64,000 bases of DNA from Gnetum montanum (GCA_015680685.1 MNCI01016265.1:135222-199221), one strand, 5' to 3'. Shown: positions 12,098-23,078, counted from the stretch's first letter. The notes: generated by a model not told the origin, from the sequence alone. Translations and numbers: made by a program.

Positions 12098-12129
12098 TCA
12101 ATCATAAAGAATTTGTTTGAGATTACCCA

Positions 12130-12742
12130 AGGATTTCAAATAGGTTCCTAAAAGTTCATAATACTCTCTTAGGTTCTTGGATTTAATCAAAATTTATCCT
12201 TATTATTATATTATAGCTCTTATTAGGATTATAGAGTTTGAAAATTTTCAAAAAGAAACCCTTATTTTTTGTATCTTTTAATTATTATGGCCTCTCACAA
12301 TTATTATTTTCTAGCTTATTGTGTATTCAAATTGGTAATTAGGAGGAATGATTAAGTTTATTAGCTCTTATTTAATTATTTAATCAAGATTTAATTGATT
12401 GTTATATTCTTACCCTTAATGTACTCTTTCAGGTGTTAGAAAAATCTTGCTCAAACCTCAAAGACTATGTGTTGCACTCCCCCACAACTAAGTTGATCAC
12501 TCTATGATCAAGAGTGTTTAAGAATCACACAAATCATAGCTACAATGAAGAAGTTATGAAGCTTGGAAGTTTTGTTGCTAGAGGGTTAGAAAAATGAAAT
12601 GAACTCCCTAGGCATCCAATGAGAAGAATGAAAAATTTCTAATTGCTCACATGTATATATAGATTTTTGCGGTGGTGACATCGTAGATACAACATCATAG
12701 TTGCAACATATTAGAGCTCAATATATTGTAGCTATGACATCA
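12130..12742 (-). repeat. LTR-like promoter block upstream of ORF-X, minus copy
   Basis: Inverted counterpart of 4629-5200. On the minus strand it begins TGATGTCATAGC at 12742 and contains a TATA-like TATATATACATG near 12655. The last part leads within about 30 bases to the ORF-X start. I find no tRNA-like primer-binding site between its end and ORF-X. It is either a shared LTR of two tandem elements or an internal promoter for ORF-X. Confidence 0.5.
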
Positions 12743-13484
12743 CCATTAAAAATTTAAGATCTTGAGCAATTTCTGAATGGAAATATTAAGTGAAATGAAC
12801 CAGGGGTATTGAGTTAGGATGATGCTTAGAATATGAGAATTCATTATTAAAAGTATACTTGTCTTCTCAAACACACATGATCATATCATTTGAATTAGAA
12901 AATAATACTACATTATACAAAGTCATTAAAGTATGATTATATATAATAATGAGGTGGAATGGGAATAGCAAGGGATTACAAAAATTGGGATTTGAGATGT
13001 CTTACCATAGGCGTAATGAATTCTATGTGTAATATATGGTTAAAGTAACCATTAGCTTTTCTGCCCAAGATTCAATCCATGTCAATACCAGTTACAAGTG
13101 GCATCACATTGTATCATGACAAAATCAACAACCACAAGACTATCACAATTGTAAGAAGTATTAACACTTGACATTGAAGTTTAAGGAAGTAGTTTATTAA
13201 TAGCACCCTTCATTATTTTTTTTAAAAGGATACTTGGCCATTAGATAGAGGAGTGCCTTTAGGCATGGGTAACATGTCTTTCTAGCCCCATAACCAATGT
13301 GAGTTCAACAAACCTTAAAATTTCTAAGTTTCCAACCTTCAGGCATTGGTAACATCTTTCTATTGACATGGTAAGGTAGCAGTTAATCTAGAGATACTTC
13401 CATTTTTTTATTAAAATTTAAGTATGGCTTGACTTGTTGAATATTGACAAGGATGAACCTTTGTGGGTTTGTTGGATGATAGAT
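12743..13484 (-). other. Family A 3' non-coding region, minus orientation
   Basis: No gene is seen. It contains two copies of the reversed phrase GGCATGGGTAACATGTCTTT (13263 and, diverged, about 13342), typical of the region after family A integrase, and is the inverted equivalent of 3740-4600. It directly follows the integrase C-terminal fragment in minus sense. Confidence 0.6.
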
Positions 13485-13740
13485 CTACACGACATTGGAT
13501 TGGTACGTAGCATGGATAATGTAGGGTCCTTTCCATAAGGTTTGGAACTTAGCCTTTTGTGGAATGTGGTTGCGATTATAATAGAGGACTTTATCACCTG
13601 GCTTGATTGACACTTTTTTTATTCTAGCATCATGCCTACATTTAGGGTACTTTTTGTGAACTTTGTTACTCATTTAGGCTACTAACTAGTTCTCATCTAG
13701 AAGATTGAGATTCATAAGTCATTATAGTTGGAATACCTTT
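13485..13740 (-). pseudogene. Integrase C-terminal fragment, family A
   Basis: The minus frame at 13485-13673 includes RIKKVSIKPGDKVLYYN and FQTLWKGPYIIHATY, the integrase C-terminal block also seen at 37150-37280 and 48300-48380. Only this end of the protein is present; the catalytic core and everything upstream are absent, and the sequence to the right (13741 on) does not resemble a retrotransposon of these families. It marks the truncated 5' border of the ORF-X unit. Confidence 0.8.
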
Positions 13741-14099
13741 ATTTCCCAAAGGGTTTCAAGTGGCATGAAAGCTCTATTTTCTCTAAGAAATAATTGCAAC
13801 AACAAATAACTTGTAGTATAAGAAATTAGAAAGAAACTATTTCATAGTCTTGTCCAACTTGTATTATTATATGAATATGTTACATGGTGACCTCCTCTTT
13901 CCACACATAATTGGAAAAAAATAGATCATGTTCAAAAATAGTTTCTTGTATATGAATCTCAAGTGGAAATACAAACTTTTTATGATATGTTACTTTTCAA
14001 AGTAAATTTGTTTCCTCTTGACGTTAAAGTCCTTTGTCAATTTATTGCTTATACATGGAAGTTAAGTTACATGGAGGAAGTCAATTATGCTAAGGAGAT
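13741..14099. other. Unassigned AT-rich stretch
   Basis: I see no convincing coding region. The plus strand from about 13960 may be the upstream part of the LINE-like relic that follows, since the same phase can be read into it with stops (KWKYKLFMICYFSK and similar), but no motif is recognisable. Confidence 0.4.
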
Positions 14100-14570
14100 A
14101 ATGAATGCTACAAAATAAAATGGATGGTTGCATCAAGAAAAATTATTGCTTCAATCATGAAATATTGTAATAAAGGGTCATCCTTTAAATAAAGGCTCTT
14201 CCAAAAGACTATATATAAAAAAAGCCTTGGTTAAAGTTTGGTTGAATATATAGAGAAAAAAGCATTTTTATTTATATTCTATTAGAGGAGGTTTGTTATC
14301 TAGTGGTCAAAAGTATCTATTTTCAACTATTCCTATTGATTTAAGAAATCAAATTACTAAAGCAATAATAAGCTCTCATCATCTCCTTATTGAGATAGGT
14401 CATTGAATCAATTTACCAAAAGAAGATTATATTTGCAAATTGTGCATACAAAGTATAAAGTATAAAGAACATATATCTTTATTTTGCCTATATTTAGCTC
14501 AAGTTCAAATGAATTATAATATCAATTGTAATTTACTAATAATTTTTTTCAAATTAAGCCTATTTGCTTG
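14100..14570 (+). pseudogene. Probable LINE-type reverse transcriptase C-terminal relic
   Basis: One plus frame can be followed with scattered stops. Near 14370 it reads ISSHHLLIEIGH, then LPKEDYICKLC and YKEHISLFCLYLAQ. The order basic/His-rich SHHLxIExGH, then P-x-E-x-x-x-C-x2-C, then EHxxxxC resembles the zinc-knuckle tail after the reverse transcriptase of non-LTR retrotransposons (consensus of the form LRIETGR...PREERxCxxC...EdExHFLxxC). The reverse transcriptase core is not recognisable upstream. The class assignment rests on this motif alone. Confidence 0.4.
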
Positions 14571-15692
14571 GGACATTACATCAATGATGTTTTCAACTTT
14601 CTAAAAAAATGTGTTGAACCTTTGTAGTTATTCAAAAATCCTTTGTGATTTCTTGGATATAATAAAAATTTATAGTTTTTAGTTTTCATAATCATCATAC
14701 ACAATAGATATTGATCCTGGATAGAATTACCTTAATATTTTGAAAATGGAAAATCCATAAATTCACAAATTTACTTGATCAAAAAATTACAAAACATACC
14801 TAAATTGTAGCATGATGAAACTATAGGAAATAGTATTTAATAGATCTTAATGCTTAGCATTAGAGAATTATAGGAAATCATAAGCACCAAATCTTAATGT
14901 GGGGTAGTATTACAAACATAGCAAATCTTGATGCATCACAGAATTGTAGAATTTGCAAGTGTGAACAGATGCCAACATGTTGTTTACAACACATTAAAAT
15001 TGCATCAAATTGTATTATTGTATTCTATTATTATATTATATGTTATTCTATTCTTTTCTATTGGGGTGGATAGACAAGAATAGCGAAGCACCATGATGCA
15101 TCATGGAGTTGTTCACAAAGCAGCTCTAGCTTAGGCATTTTTGGCATATAAGTAATTGTTGGTTGTGATTGACATACTAAGAGATAGACAAAATCGTATA
15201 TATCTCTTGCACATATGTAGAACTCCTAGAGTAGGCTATGCTATCCAACCACATCTATCATCTCATCCCTTATAGTGGGCAAGATAACATCTCGATGTTT
15301 GTCCATATGTATGTGATGTTGTTTATTTTGGCTGAGAGGCCAACACATTTGACATGATGGTGGGTGGGAGGGGGGGTGAAGTTTGTCAACATCACCATGT
15401 CAAAACATTGGTTTTGAAATGAAACAAAAGCATTCATGTATATAAATAAACTAGCTTATATATATATATATATATATTAATTGGCCAAGATGATTTTAAA
15501 TAAGATGATGTTAACTAAGCCTAACTACTGGATGAGGTAACAAGATATCTAAAAATGGAATCACTCATCCATCCTCTATTTCTCTACCCATTTCCCAATT
15601 TTTTTTTACCCTCTCAATCAATTTTTTTCTGTCTTTGATCATTCATGGCATTTTTGAGCATTATTTATGCTAGTGGGTTGTCCCTTTTGTAT
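14571..15692. other. AT-rich intergenic DNA with simple repeats
   Basis: No gene is supported. It contains TATTA-rich tracts (15005-15060), a G-rich run near 15361-15375 and a TA dinucleotide run at 15457-15477. About 65 bases near 15268-15330 (GATGTTTGTCCATATGTA) recur at about 30150-30215, on the other side of the family B element. The short frame at 15645-15827 runs into the LTR and is not a gene. Confidence 0.5.
15457..15477. repeat. TA dinucleotide microsatellite
   Basis: An uninterrupted run of TA units in AT-rich intergenic DNA, about 215 bases before the left end of the family B element. Confidence 0.95.
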
Positions 15693-17151
15693 TATACTGA
15701 CCTAAATCGTCGGTGCAAGGTTGGAAGGGAAAACAAACACCAAAAGATCTTCGGGCAGACACAACTGACCCTGCCTATGTGTGAGGGAAAGCTGGAAAAG
15801 GAAACGAAGGTAGAATGCCTTGGATGATCTGCACGTAAATCAACCAAGGACTTCCTTGAGCGTAAACTATGGCTTGCACTGGGTTATCATAAACTGACGT
15901 TCAAAATGTAAACGATGGCGCATGAAATTTAAACAGAACATATGCAGAAATGTATTGTAAATAGAGCGTAAACAGAGCAAACAATGTAAATGGCAGACAA
16001 TAATGAATTGTATTATATTGTTTAAATAAGAATGTGCACCGGTCAAAGCGTAGCTGCGCGTGTGGATGACAGGTCAAGCACTAAGCCCCAGGGTGATGTG
16101 TGAAGTGCTTGGATGCTAGGAGTCAAGTGTGTCTGAGCATCCTAGGCTGCTAGTCGATGCTTCCCAAGCCATTAACCTTCAAAATTTCCAACCCTATTTA
16201 TGTGAATTGACAGGGTATTTATAGGATTGGGTCGGGCTCAGGCACGAAATTCATGAATGGAATCAATGGTTGGAATTTAATAGGAAAATGGATCAAGTGA
16301 CACGTGTCCGATGGACAGCCATGTACGAGTTGGTCATGTGTGGGAAAGCTACATTTTTGACCAGGTACATTGCATCTTATAACTTGTGGATTACTCAAGC
16401 CCATGGGAGTACATATAATTTAGACTACAAGGGCTTGACAAGCCCACAAGTGAAGATGTACGACAAGAAAATTTGATCCCAGCTCGCTTGATCATGGATC
16501 GACTGCTAGATGTCGAGATGTCGATTCGAGCTTGTTCGAGGCATCTCTGTTCTACCAAGGCTCCCAATGTGAGTTATCTAGGCTTCAATGTGTCTTCTGC
16601 ATGCATTTGGAGTGCCTTTATTTGAGCGTGACTAGTAGTCACGCTGCACTCACGCTGGGCAGTCACGTTGGGCGTGTCCTCAGCGTGGCCTCAGCATGAG
16701 TGAAGTGAAATGCAATTTTTGACACCAAATTTTGAATTTTTTGAAGCCTATTTCTAGGTACAACTGCTGCTTTACTGTGTGTGATTTGAAATCTAGGAAT
16801 TTGAGCCTGGATGTGACTTGTTCTAGACTACTTTGGGTAGGTCATGCTGGGCTCATGCTGCAGCATGACCACGACGTGACTTGTAGAAACCTGACGCTGA
16901 ACGTTGAACACTGAATGTTGGAATCTTGACGTTCGACGCTGAACACTGGCATTTTGAACTTTGAACAATCGAACTCCACCTTTGACTTGATTTTGATGCT
17001 GCTTGGAGTTGTTCATGCTGAGGGTGAGCAAACTGCCTTGGGCAAGCTGGGTGTGAGCTCAATGCCTTAGCCAAATTTTGCCTCCCGGAACTTCGAAAGG
17101 GTTTGAGTCGTTTTCATTTCAAAGTGCTAGGCCGAAATTAATGGTGTTTGA
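15693..17151 (-). repeat. 3' LTR of the family B element
   Basis: About 1459 bases matching 28711-30138. On the minus strand it starts TCAAACACCATTAATTTCGG (consensus TGAAACACCAC) and ends ...GGTCAGTATA. A TATAAATA box lies at 16216-16223 (minus strand). The interior is rich in short CACGCTG / CAGCGTGA repeats (16640-16700 and 16890-16960). Short reading frames in both strands are by-products and have no retroelement or host similarity. Confidence 0.9.
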
Positions 17152-17166
17152 TTGGCCCCTCTTTGT
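17152..17166 (-). other. Polypurine tract of the family B element
   Basis: The minus strand reads AACAAAGAGGGGCCAA directly before the LTR start. A purine run at this position primes plus-strand DNA synthesis in LTR retrotransposons. Confidence 0.6.
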
Positions 17167-18584
17167 TGACGTCTGGAGTAATCCACCTGAGGCATCAACA
17201 AAGAAGTGCAAATCACCATGAACAACCAAGTACCAAGCATTGTCTATCGGCCCTTGGCTGGGTGTCATTACACCGTTTTCAAAAGTACATGGGATTGAGG
17301 GAATGTGGTTCAAGATGCAAGGGATTGGTTGTAACTAGGGAAATCAAAAGGTGATTAAGGGTTATAATTGTTGCCAGAGTTCTGGGAGAGGAATGCTCTC
17401 AAGTGAACAAGCTATGTCTTTGGTCCTTGTCAATAACTAGTTTTCAGTAGACTCGAAGCCAAGACATTGGAGGTGTGTTCTTTGGAGAAACGAGACTTTT
17501 ATAGAGTGTTTATAAGGCCCGTTGTAAACAGCCAAAGCCACACAATGATGTGCAACATGATCTCTTTGAGACACAAGTGTAACTATTTTTCAAGACAATT
17601 ACCTTCTTGACTGGGGCTTGTATGAGAATAGCCAACAGTCTTTTGTTTATGATGTTAACGGGGTCATGAAGTCCTTTTCCGTGCATTTTACTCTTTGATC
17701 TTTTTGTTCTTTTTCTTTTTCTTTGTTTGTTCTTTTTTTTTTTGCTTTGTTTTTGTATTTCTTTTTCTCTTTTACTTTTCTTTTATTTTTCTTTTTCTTG
17801 ATCTTTTTGAAAGAGCTTGCTTTTTGTAACGTGCTCGTGTTTGAGTGTTGACATTTTGCATCATGTACTGTGTTCTGTGCTTTGTGTCGCAACTGCTTGG
17901 AGAGTCATAGTATGCAGCAATGTATCAAGAGTTTTGAGTTGAGTGGAATGTATCCAGGGGTGTAATTGAACAGGATAATTGGGACATGATGGGGAAATAG
18001 GGGATGTATCAGGAGTTGGGAATGTACTTATGAACGGATTGATTAACCTAGTTATGTGCATCAGGAAGAATGTGATACCTTGTTGTCATGATGAAGTGCA
18101 TCTACGTATGAACGCCTCAAGAGTATTATCCTGTAAACACAACTCTAAGAACATAAGAAAACCAAAAATGAAATAGCTAGATAAGCACTTTAAACAAGGA
18201 GATGGAGTCACCGTGTGCAATTTTCAAAGCAAACAGAATTATGAACAACATCAGCTTCATTAGTGTCCATGAGACAAATCATGCAGCAAGTCTTTGTGAA
18301 ACATGTACAGCCAATTGCAGCAACACATCTTTTCAAGTTTTTTGCCCGGTCATCGATGATGTCACCAGTTTATAGTCTTAGCAGACTGTTGTGGGTTAGT
18401 TTTATCTCATAACCCTTTGGATGACGCCAGTTTAGTGTCGTAGCGGATGGTGCATTGCTAGTTTATAGTTATAGCGGACTGTGAAGAGGCAAACCAGTTT
18501 ATAGTCTTAGTGGACTCTAGATGCTAGTTTCATGTCATGGCGGATAGATGTGGCAGTTTAACGTCGTACTGGACAGAGCTTTGT
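17167..18584 (-). other. Family B 3' untranslated region
   Basis: No coding region is supported between integrase and the 3' LTR. A long CT-rich run (17690-17815) produces a lysine-rich minus frame that is not a gene. From 18360 to 18580 there are at least six diverged copies of an AGTTTA-x2-GTC-x-T-x3-GGAC motif (for example CAGTTTATAGTCTTAG), which lead into the regular 38-bp minisatellite. Confidence 0.6.
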
Positions 18585-18888
18585 GGTATCAGTTTTAAGT
18601 CATGATGCTAGGACTTTTTTGTGGTATTAGTTTCAAGTCATGATGCCTAGACTTTTCTATGGTATCAGTTTTACGTCACGATGCTAGGACTTTTCTGTGG
18701 TATCAATTTTAAGTCATGATGCCAGGACTGTTCTATGGTATTAGTTTTAAGTCATGATGCCATGACTTTTCTATGGTATCAGTTTTAAGTCATGATGCCA
18801 GGACTTTTCTATGGTATCAGTTTTAAGTCATGATGCTAGGACTTTTCTGTGGTATCAATTTTAAGTCATGATGCCAGGACTTTGATGT
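18585..18888. repeat. 38-bp minisatellite, eight copies
   Basis: Units start GGTATCAG / GGTATTAG at 18585, 18623, 18661, 18699, 18737, 18775, 18813 and 18851, exactly 38 bases apart. Each unit holds TTTTAAGTCATGATGC and AGGACTTTTCT. Copies differ at a few positions. The array lies downstream (minus sense) of family B integrase and shares its core with degenerate repeats just to the left and with the 26-bp repeats after the protease at 24582. Confidence 0.97.
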
Positions 18889-19069
18889 ACCTCAAGTATA
18901 TCAAACATAGTACCGTTTCATGTACAAGTGATTTGTAAGATTAGCGAACTCGTTCCTATCCATGTCAGCCAGTTTGAATGCTCCGTTATTGTATGCCTGA
19001 GTGTTCACGTATGGCTTTAAGGACTAAGTCTCCTTCTTTGATCAGGTGCTTGTACAGATCGTGTTTGTG

Positions 19070-20080
19070 TCATTGCCGCTGTTGTTTTTGGTACCATTCG
19101 ATTTGATCAAGCGTTCGCACACGTTCCTCCTCTATCGAGTCAAGGTTAGCGATGCGTAGTTCATTGTTCTGACTTTCATTGATGAGGTAGGAGAGAGCTA
19201 TCCGCAATGAGGGAACCTCCAACTCTAAAGGTAAAACAGCTTCAGATCCGTACACAAGACTATATGGCGTTTTACTGTAGATGTGCGATGTGTCGTGCTG
19301 TATGCCCATAATGGATAGAATAATTGTTCATGCCATCGTTTCTTGCTCTGATTTAGCATCTTTTTGAGCACCATAATGACAGTTTTGTTTGTAGCCTTTG
19401 CTTGACCATTTCTCTGTGGGTAGTAAGCTAATGAAAATGCATGTTTAATGCCTAGACTTTCACAGAAGCCTTTAGTATCTGCACTGCTGAACTGTGGCCC
19501 ATTGTCGGTAACGATGGTCATGGGAATACCAAAACGGGTCATAATATTTTCCAGTATGAAAGTGCAAATGTGTTTTGAAGTGGTCCTCCTAAGGGAAATA
19601 GCTTCTACCCATTTTGTGAAGTATTCAGTAGCTGTGATAATAAAGCTATGTTCGGCAGAGGACGATGGCGTTATTGGTCCAATTAAGTCTAAATCCCACT
19701 TTTGAAATGGCCATGTGATTTGTGTTGTATGCAATTCATTAGGTGGCACGTGTATTAAATTATGATGCTTTTGGCAGATGTCACATGTTCTGACCTTGGA
19801 GATGCAATCATACTCCATGTGTGGCCAATACTAGCCTAAGCGCCTAATCTTTGTTGCCATTACTTTAGGTGCAATGTGTCCTCCACAAAGTCCTTCGTGG
19901 ACTTGTTCTACAATCTTTTGACTATCGATGCTACTAATGCACATCAACAGAATGCCTTCGTAGGATTTGCGACACAAGGTGTCTCCTATTAATGCATATT
20001 GCCGAGAGCGTTTTCGCACAGCATCCTTTTGAGCATTTGTCAAGTGTTGTGGTGGTTCACCTCTTAGAAGGTACTCTTTT
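19070..20080 (-). pseudogene. Integrase, family B (decayed)
   Basis: Minus frames cover an N-terminal zinc-binding segment (VHEGLCGGH near 19890 and CDICQKH near 19780), the catalytic core and the C terminus (SLVYGSEAVLPLELEVPS near 19220). In the core, LDLIGPI and TDNGPQF carry the two catalytic aspartates. The glutamate of the third motif is lysine (NGQAKATN instead of NGQAEATN), a G-to-A change, so catalysis would be lost. A stop follows KIRRLG and a frameshift lies at about 19225-19310. Integrase inserts element DNA into chromosomes. Confidence 0.9.
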
Positions 20081-20280
20081 ATGTCATCATACTATTCTAT
20101 TGCGTGTGTTGTACTAACGGATGCTATAGGCATTTCATCAAGAGTATTAATTATAGGTTCGACACAACTTGTTATAGAGCTTGGCAATGCATGGAACACT
20201 TCGAGTGTCATGTTTAAGGCTAGTGTGGTAAGTGCATCAGCAATGGTGTTTTCACTTCTAGGGACATGCTGTATATTTAT

Positions 20281-20780
20281 TTATACTAGTTTTCTAAGGA
20301 GATGTTTGGTCAAATCACAATATGGTTGCAAATGGAGAGCCTTACATGAGTAGACCTTAGTGACTTGATTAATAACTAGTTGTGAATCACCTCGAACTAC
20401 AAGACATGAGATTCCTAAAGCTAATGTTGCTTGAAGACCTCGAAGAAGACCTTCGTACTCCACCACGTTATTGGTGCAAGGAAAGGTTAATCGGTAGGCG
20501 AAGGGTTGGATTTCTCTAGAGGGGTATGTTAAAATGGCCACAGCACTTCCTCCTTCGGAGATTGAAGCCCCATCAAAATAGAGGATTTCTTCGTAGTTGT
20601 CAGGTACGACATCTATATTGTTAACATTTTCATTAGGGAATTCGGGGTTAACTATTGCCTGATCATGTGTTGGTGAAATAGCCAATTGCATGACTATCAC
20701 TTGACCTTTCGTGGAGGATTGAGCAACATAGTGTAAGTCAAATTCCGCGATCATCGCTTTCCACCTGGCTAACCTATTCA
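20281..20780 (-). pseudogene. Tat-type RNase H domain, family B
   Basis: The minus frame contains ILYFDGASISEGGSAV, FPCTNNVVEYEGLLRGLQ and CLVVRGDSQLVINQVT, carrying the D-E-D acidic residues of a ribonuclease H. Extra RNase H domains of this form, with NNxxEYExLLxGL, lie between RT/RNase H and integrase in the Tat lineage. The domain itself is uninterrupted from about residue 1 to 166; stops occur before and after it. Confidence 0.88.
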
Positions 20781-21005
20781 ACTCATAGATGTTATTAGTG
20801 ATGACATAGAGAACATTGTCCTTGTAAATGATGTAAACCTAATTATGGAAGAGATAATGTTGTCATTTCTTCAAGGAGAAGATGAGGGCAAGGCATGATT
20901 TTTCTATGTTGTTGTATCATTGCTCCTAGGCGATTAATGCGTGGCTCAAGTAATATACAGGGATTTCGACTCCATCCTCACATTTTTGACAAAGCATCGA
21001 TACAA
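20781..21005 (-). pseudogene. Last part of RT / first RNase H, family B (truncated)
   Basis: Upstream of the Tat RNase H in minus sense, the frame reads MLCQKCEDGVEIPVYYLSHA, then EKSCLALIFSLKK and NRLARWKAMIAEFDL. This is the usual connection from reverse transcriptase to RNase H (compare VYYLS...EK.CLAL.FA...GRLARW...EFD). The catalytic polymerase domain with its YxDD motif is absent: at about 21000 the similarity stops and plus-strand gene-like DNA begins. Confidence 0.75.
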
Positions 21006-21282
21006 TGTAGGCCCCATTTTGATGAACATGGGATGCACGATGATGATGGTGGGCTTGCTTTAATGCGCACAGTGCTAGAGACATTTATGGTGGGCCCCAT
21101 TCTTCATGCCGCAGTGTTGGACCAAACAAAGATGGCCCTTGTTGACTCCCATAGGCAATTTTTAAGAGCCTTTGAACGTTGTCAAGCTCGCGGTTGGTTA
21201 CATAAGGATTGGTCTCCTAATGGGTCAATTCTTCCTCAAAGGATCGATCTTGCACCCACTTCGCCTACACCTGTCACAGATG

Positions 21283-21381
21283 GTAAGTGACTGCACCTTA
21301 GATTCCCTTCTCATTTTTTTGTTGCATCGTTGTGTGTCATGTCCCTTTTCTAATTTTTTGCTCTATTTTTTTCTTTTACAG
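21283..21381 (+). other. Putative intron 1 of the gene-like unit
   Basis: Strong donor G|GTAAGT, then a long T-rich tract ending TTCTTTTACAG. Splicing joins VTD to VAIPPKK. The downstream frame then fails within about 25 codons, so an indel is likely shortly after. Confidence 0.55.
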
Positions 21382-22426
21382 TAGCCATCCCCCCGAAGAA
21401 GTTACTATTACTACAGGGCGTTCTGAGGCTATGCTTTTTACGAAGTATGGGGAGGTAGAGTAATCACAAAAGTGGTTATAGTAGTGAGCTTCTAATTTGA
21501 TTATCTGTCGCATCACTCGGGCCAGTTTGATGGACCTGTTTACAACCTTGACTCATAGCATTCCGACTGCTGAGATGGTTACCATTGTTAACTCTTTTAG
21601 TGATGATGCTTCTCATTTTACCACACGGGTTTGGGGACTAAAGGTATCATTCCACCTAACCTCTGAGTTTCTTTCTGATCTTTTTGGCATTCCCATGAAT
21701 GGTGTCACGGTAGCCGTGGATAAAGCAACTAAGGACGGACAAGTCATAAGGGAGCTTGAGCAATGGTTGGGTGTGTCTAAGGGCCATAAGGGATTTGCCA
21801 TGTGAGAGGATACCTGATCGATGGAAGTGAACTTCTTGTATCCTCTCATTTGAGCACAGGCATTCCCCAAATCTCTTTCTCAAGGGAGAAACCTTGGGAT
21901 CAAGTCTGCACGTGTGATGTGTGCAATTTTGAAGACAGGCATGCAATACAATTGGGCGCAATTTCTAGGATCTGGCCTTCATGGGGAAATCATCAAATTA
22001 TGTTCAAGCATCCATGCAAAATCCCACTTCACCTTTGCCTTCTTTGCGGGATACTTGCATAGGTTCGTTGAATTCCTAGTAGTTCATGAGGATAACCACT
22101 ACATTTTGAGAGATCATTCACAACTATCCTACCCTTGGATATGCCACTTATATAGCACCACTAGATCCCAGGATCCACCAAAAGACATTGAGGAGTCCAT
22201 ATTAGTTAGTAGTGGAGGTGTGGCCAGCCATTCTCATCATTCCCATGACAGCTTAGGATTGGAATCACCTAGGCTATGCGCATCTGTTAAGAGGGCTAAA
22301 CGCTTGATTAGTGAGATTGTTGGAAAGTCCAAGGCACAGGTGAAAAGGAAAGAATGTCTAAGGAGCTTGCTTCAGATGTGAGACCCCCAAGGGCAAAGAA
22401 GATTCAGTTTATACTGCTAGTGGAGG

Positions 22427-22538
22427 GTAAGTGGTTTGTTTTATTGTTACATATTTGCTTTTTTTTTTTGGTTTATATACTATTGGGTGTACATATGAGC
22501 TATATCATACTAACTTGAAGGTTTTGGTGTTATTTCAG
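22427..22538 (+). other. Putative intron 2 of the gene-like unit
   Basis: Donor GTAAGT, a T10 run, branch-like TACTAACTTG about 30 bases before the acceptor TTATTTCAG. Splicing gives the continuous reading TASG-EESTEKKRKV. Confidence 0.65.
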
Positions 22539-22793
22539 AGGAAAGTACGGAGAAGAAGAGAAAGGTCATGGCTCTGATACTTGAGGAGGAAGGAAAAGAA
22601 AAGGAAGAAGCAATCGAGGAAGGAGAAATTCTTGCCCCACAAGAGGAGGGGACAAGCAATGTGGGAACGAAGCTTGCGGAGGCCTTGGATGCACTTAGGC
22701 ATTCAAGTGATGAAAGGGATGTCCTCGATGGTCTCTTTGACAAATCTTTGTAGCTTGGTGATCCACCTAGGCTAGATAGCGAAGGTCTTTTCA

Positions 22794-22880
22794 GTATGTT
22801 CCTCTTTAGCTCAATCTATATTCTACATCTTTTGATTTTTTATGTGTTTTTTTTTTATTATTTTGACTATTTTCGGGTAG
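22794..22880 (+). other. Putative intron 3 of the gene-like unit
   Basis: Donor GTATGT, T-rich interior and acceptor TTTCGGGTAG. Joining the exons makes codon AAT across the junction and keeps the frame (GLFNGEIPEAP). Confidence 0.6.
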
Positions 22881-23078
22881 ATGGTGAAATTCCTGAGGCA
22901 CCTATGTCTCGGGAAGCAGCGTCAGGATCGTAGGTTCCAATTGAAAAAACCTCCCCTACTTGTCCCACATCAACTGACCCATTAAGGTCATGGCTTCAGA
23001 TGCCTAGAAAAATGGATTTTGTTATGGGCATTGTTAATGAGGTGGTCACTCGCTTATAAGAAGCTCATCCAAAACTAG

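Noticed and set aside
17647-17892. Lysine-rich minus reading frame resembling a basic nuclear protein
   Set aside because: It translates a CT-rich low-complexity run in the 3' region of the family B element; composition explains the residues.
18585-18888. Regular repeats that might be taken for a CRISPR array
   Set aside because: Units are contiguous 38-bp copies with no unique spacers, and the setting is a plant retrotransposon.
20895-21290. Plus reading frame starting MIFLCCC taken as one protein
   Set aside because: Its first 35 codons are antisense to the RT-RNase H remnant; only the part after about 21005 belongs to the gene-like unit.
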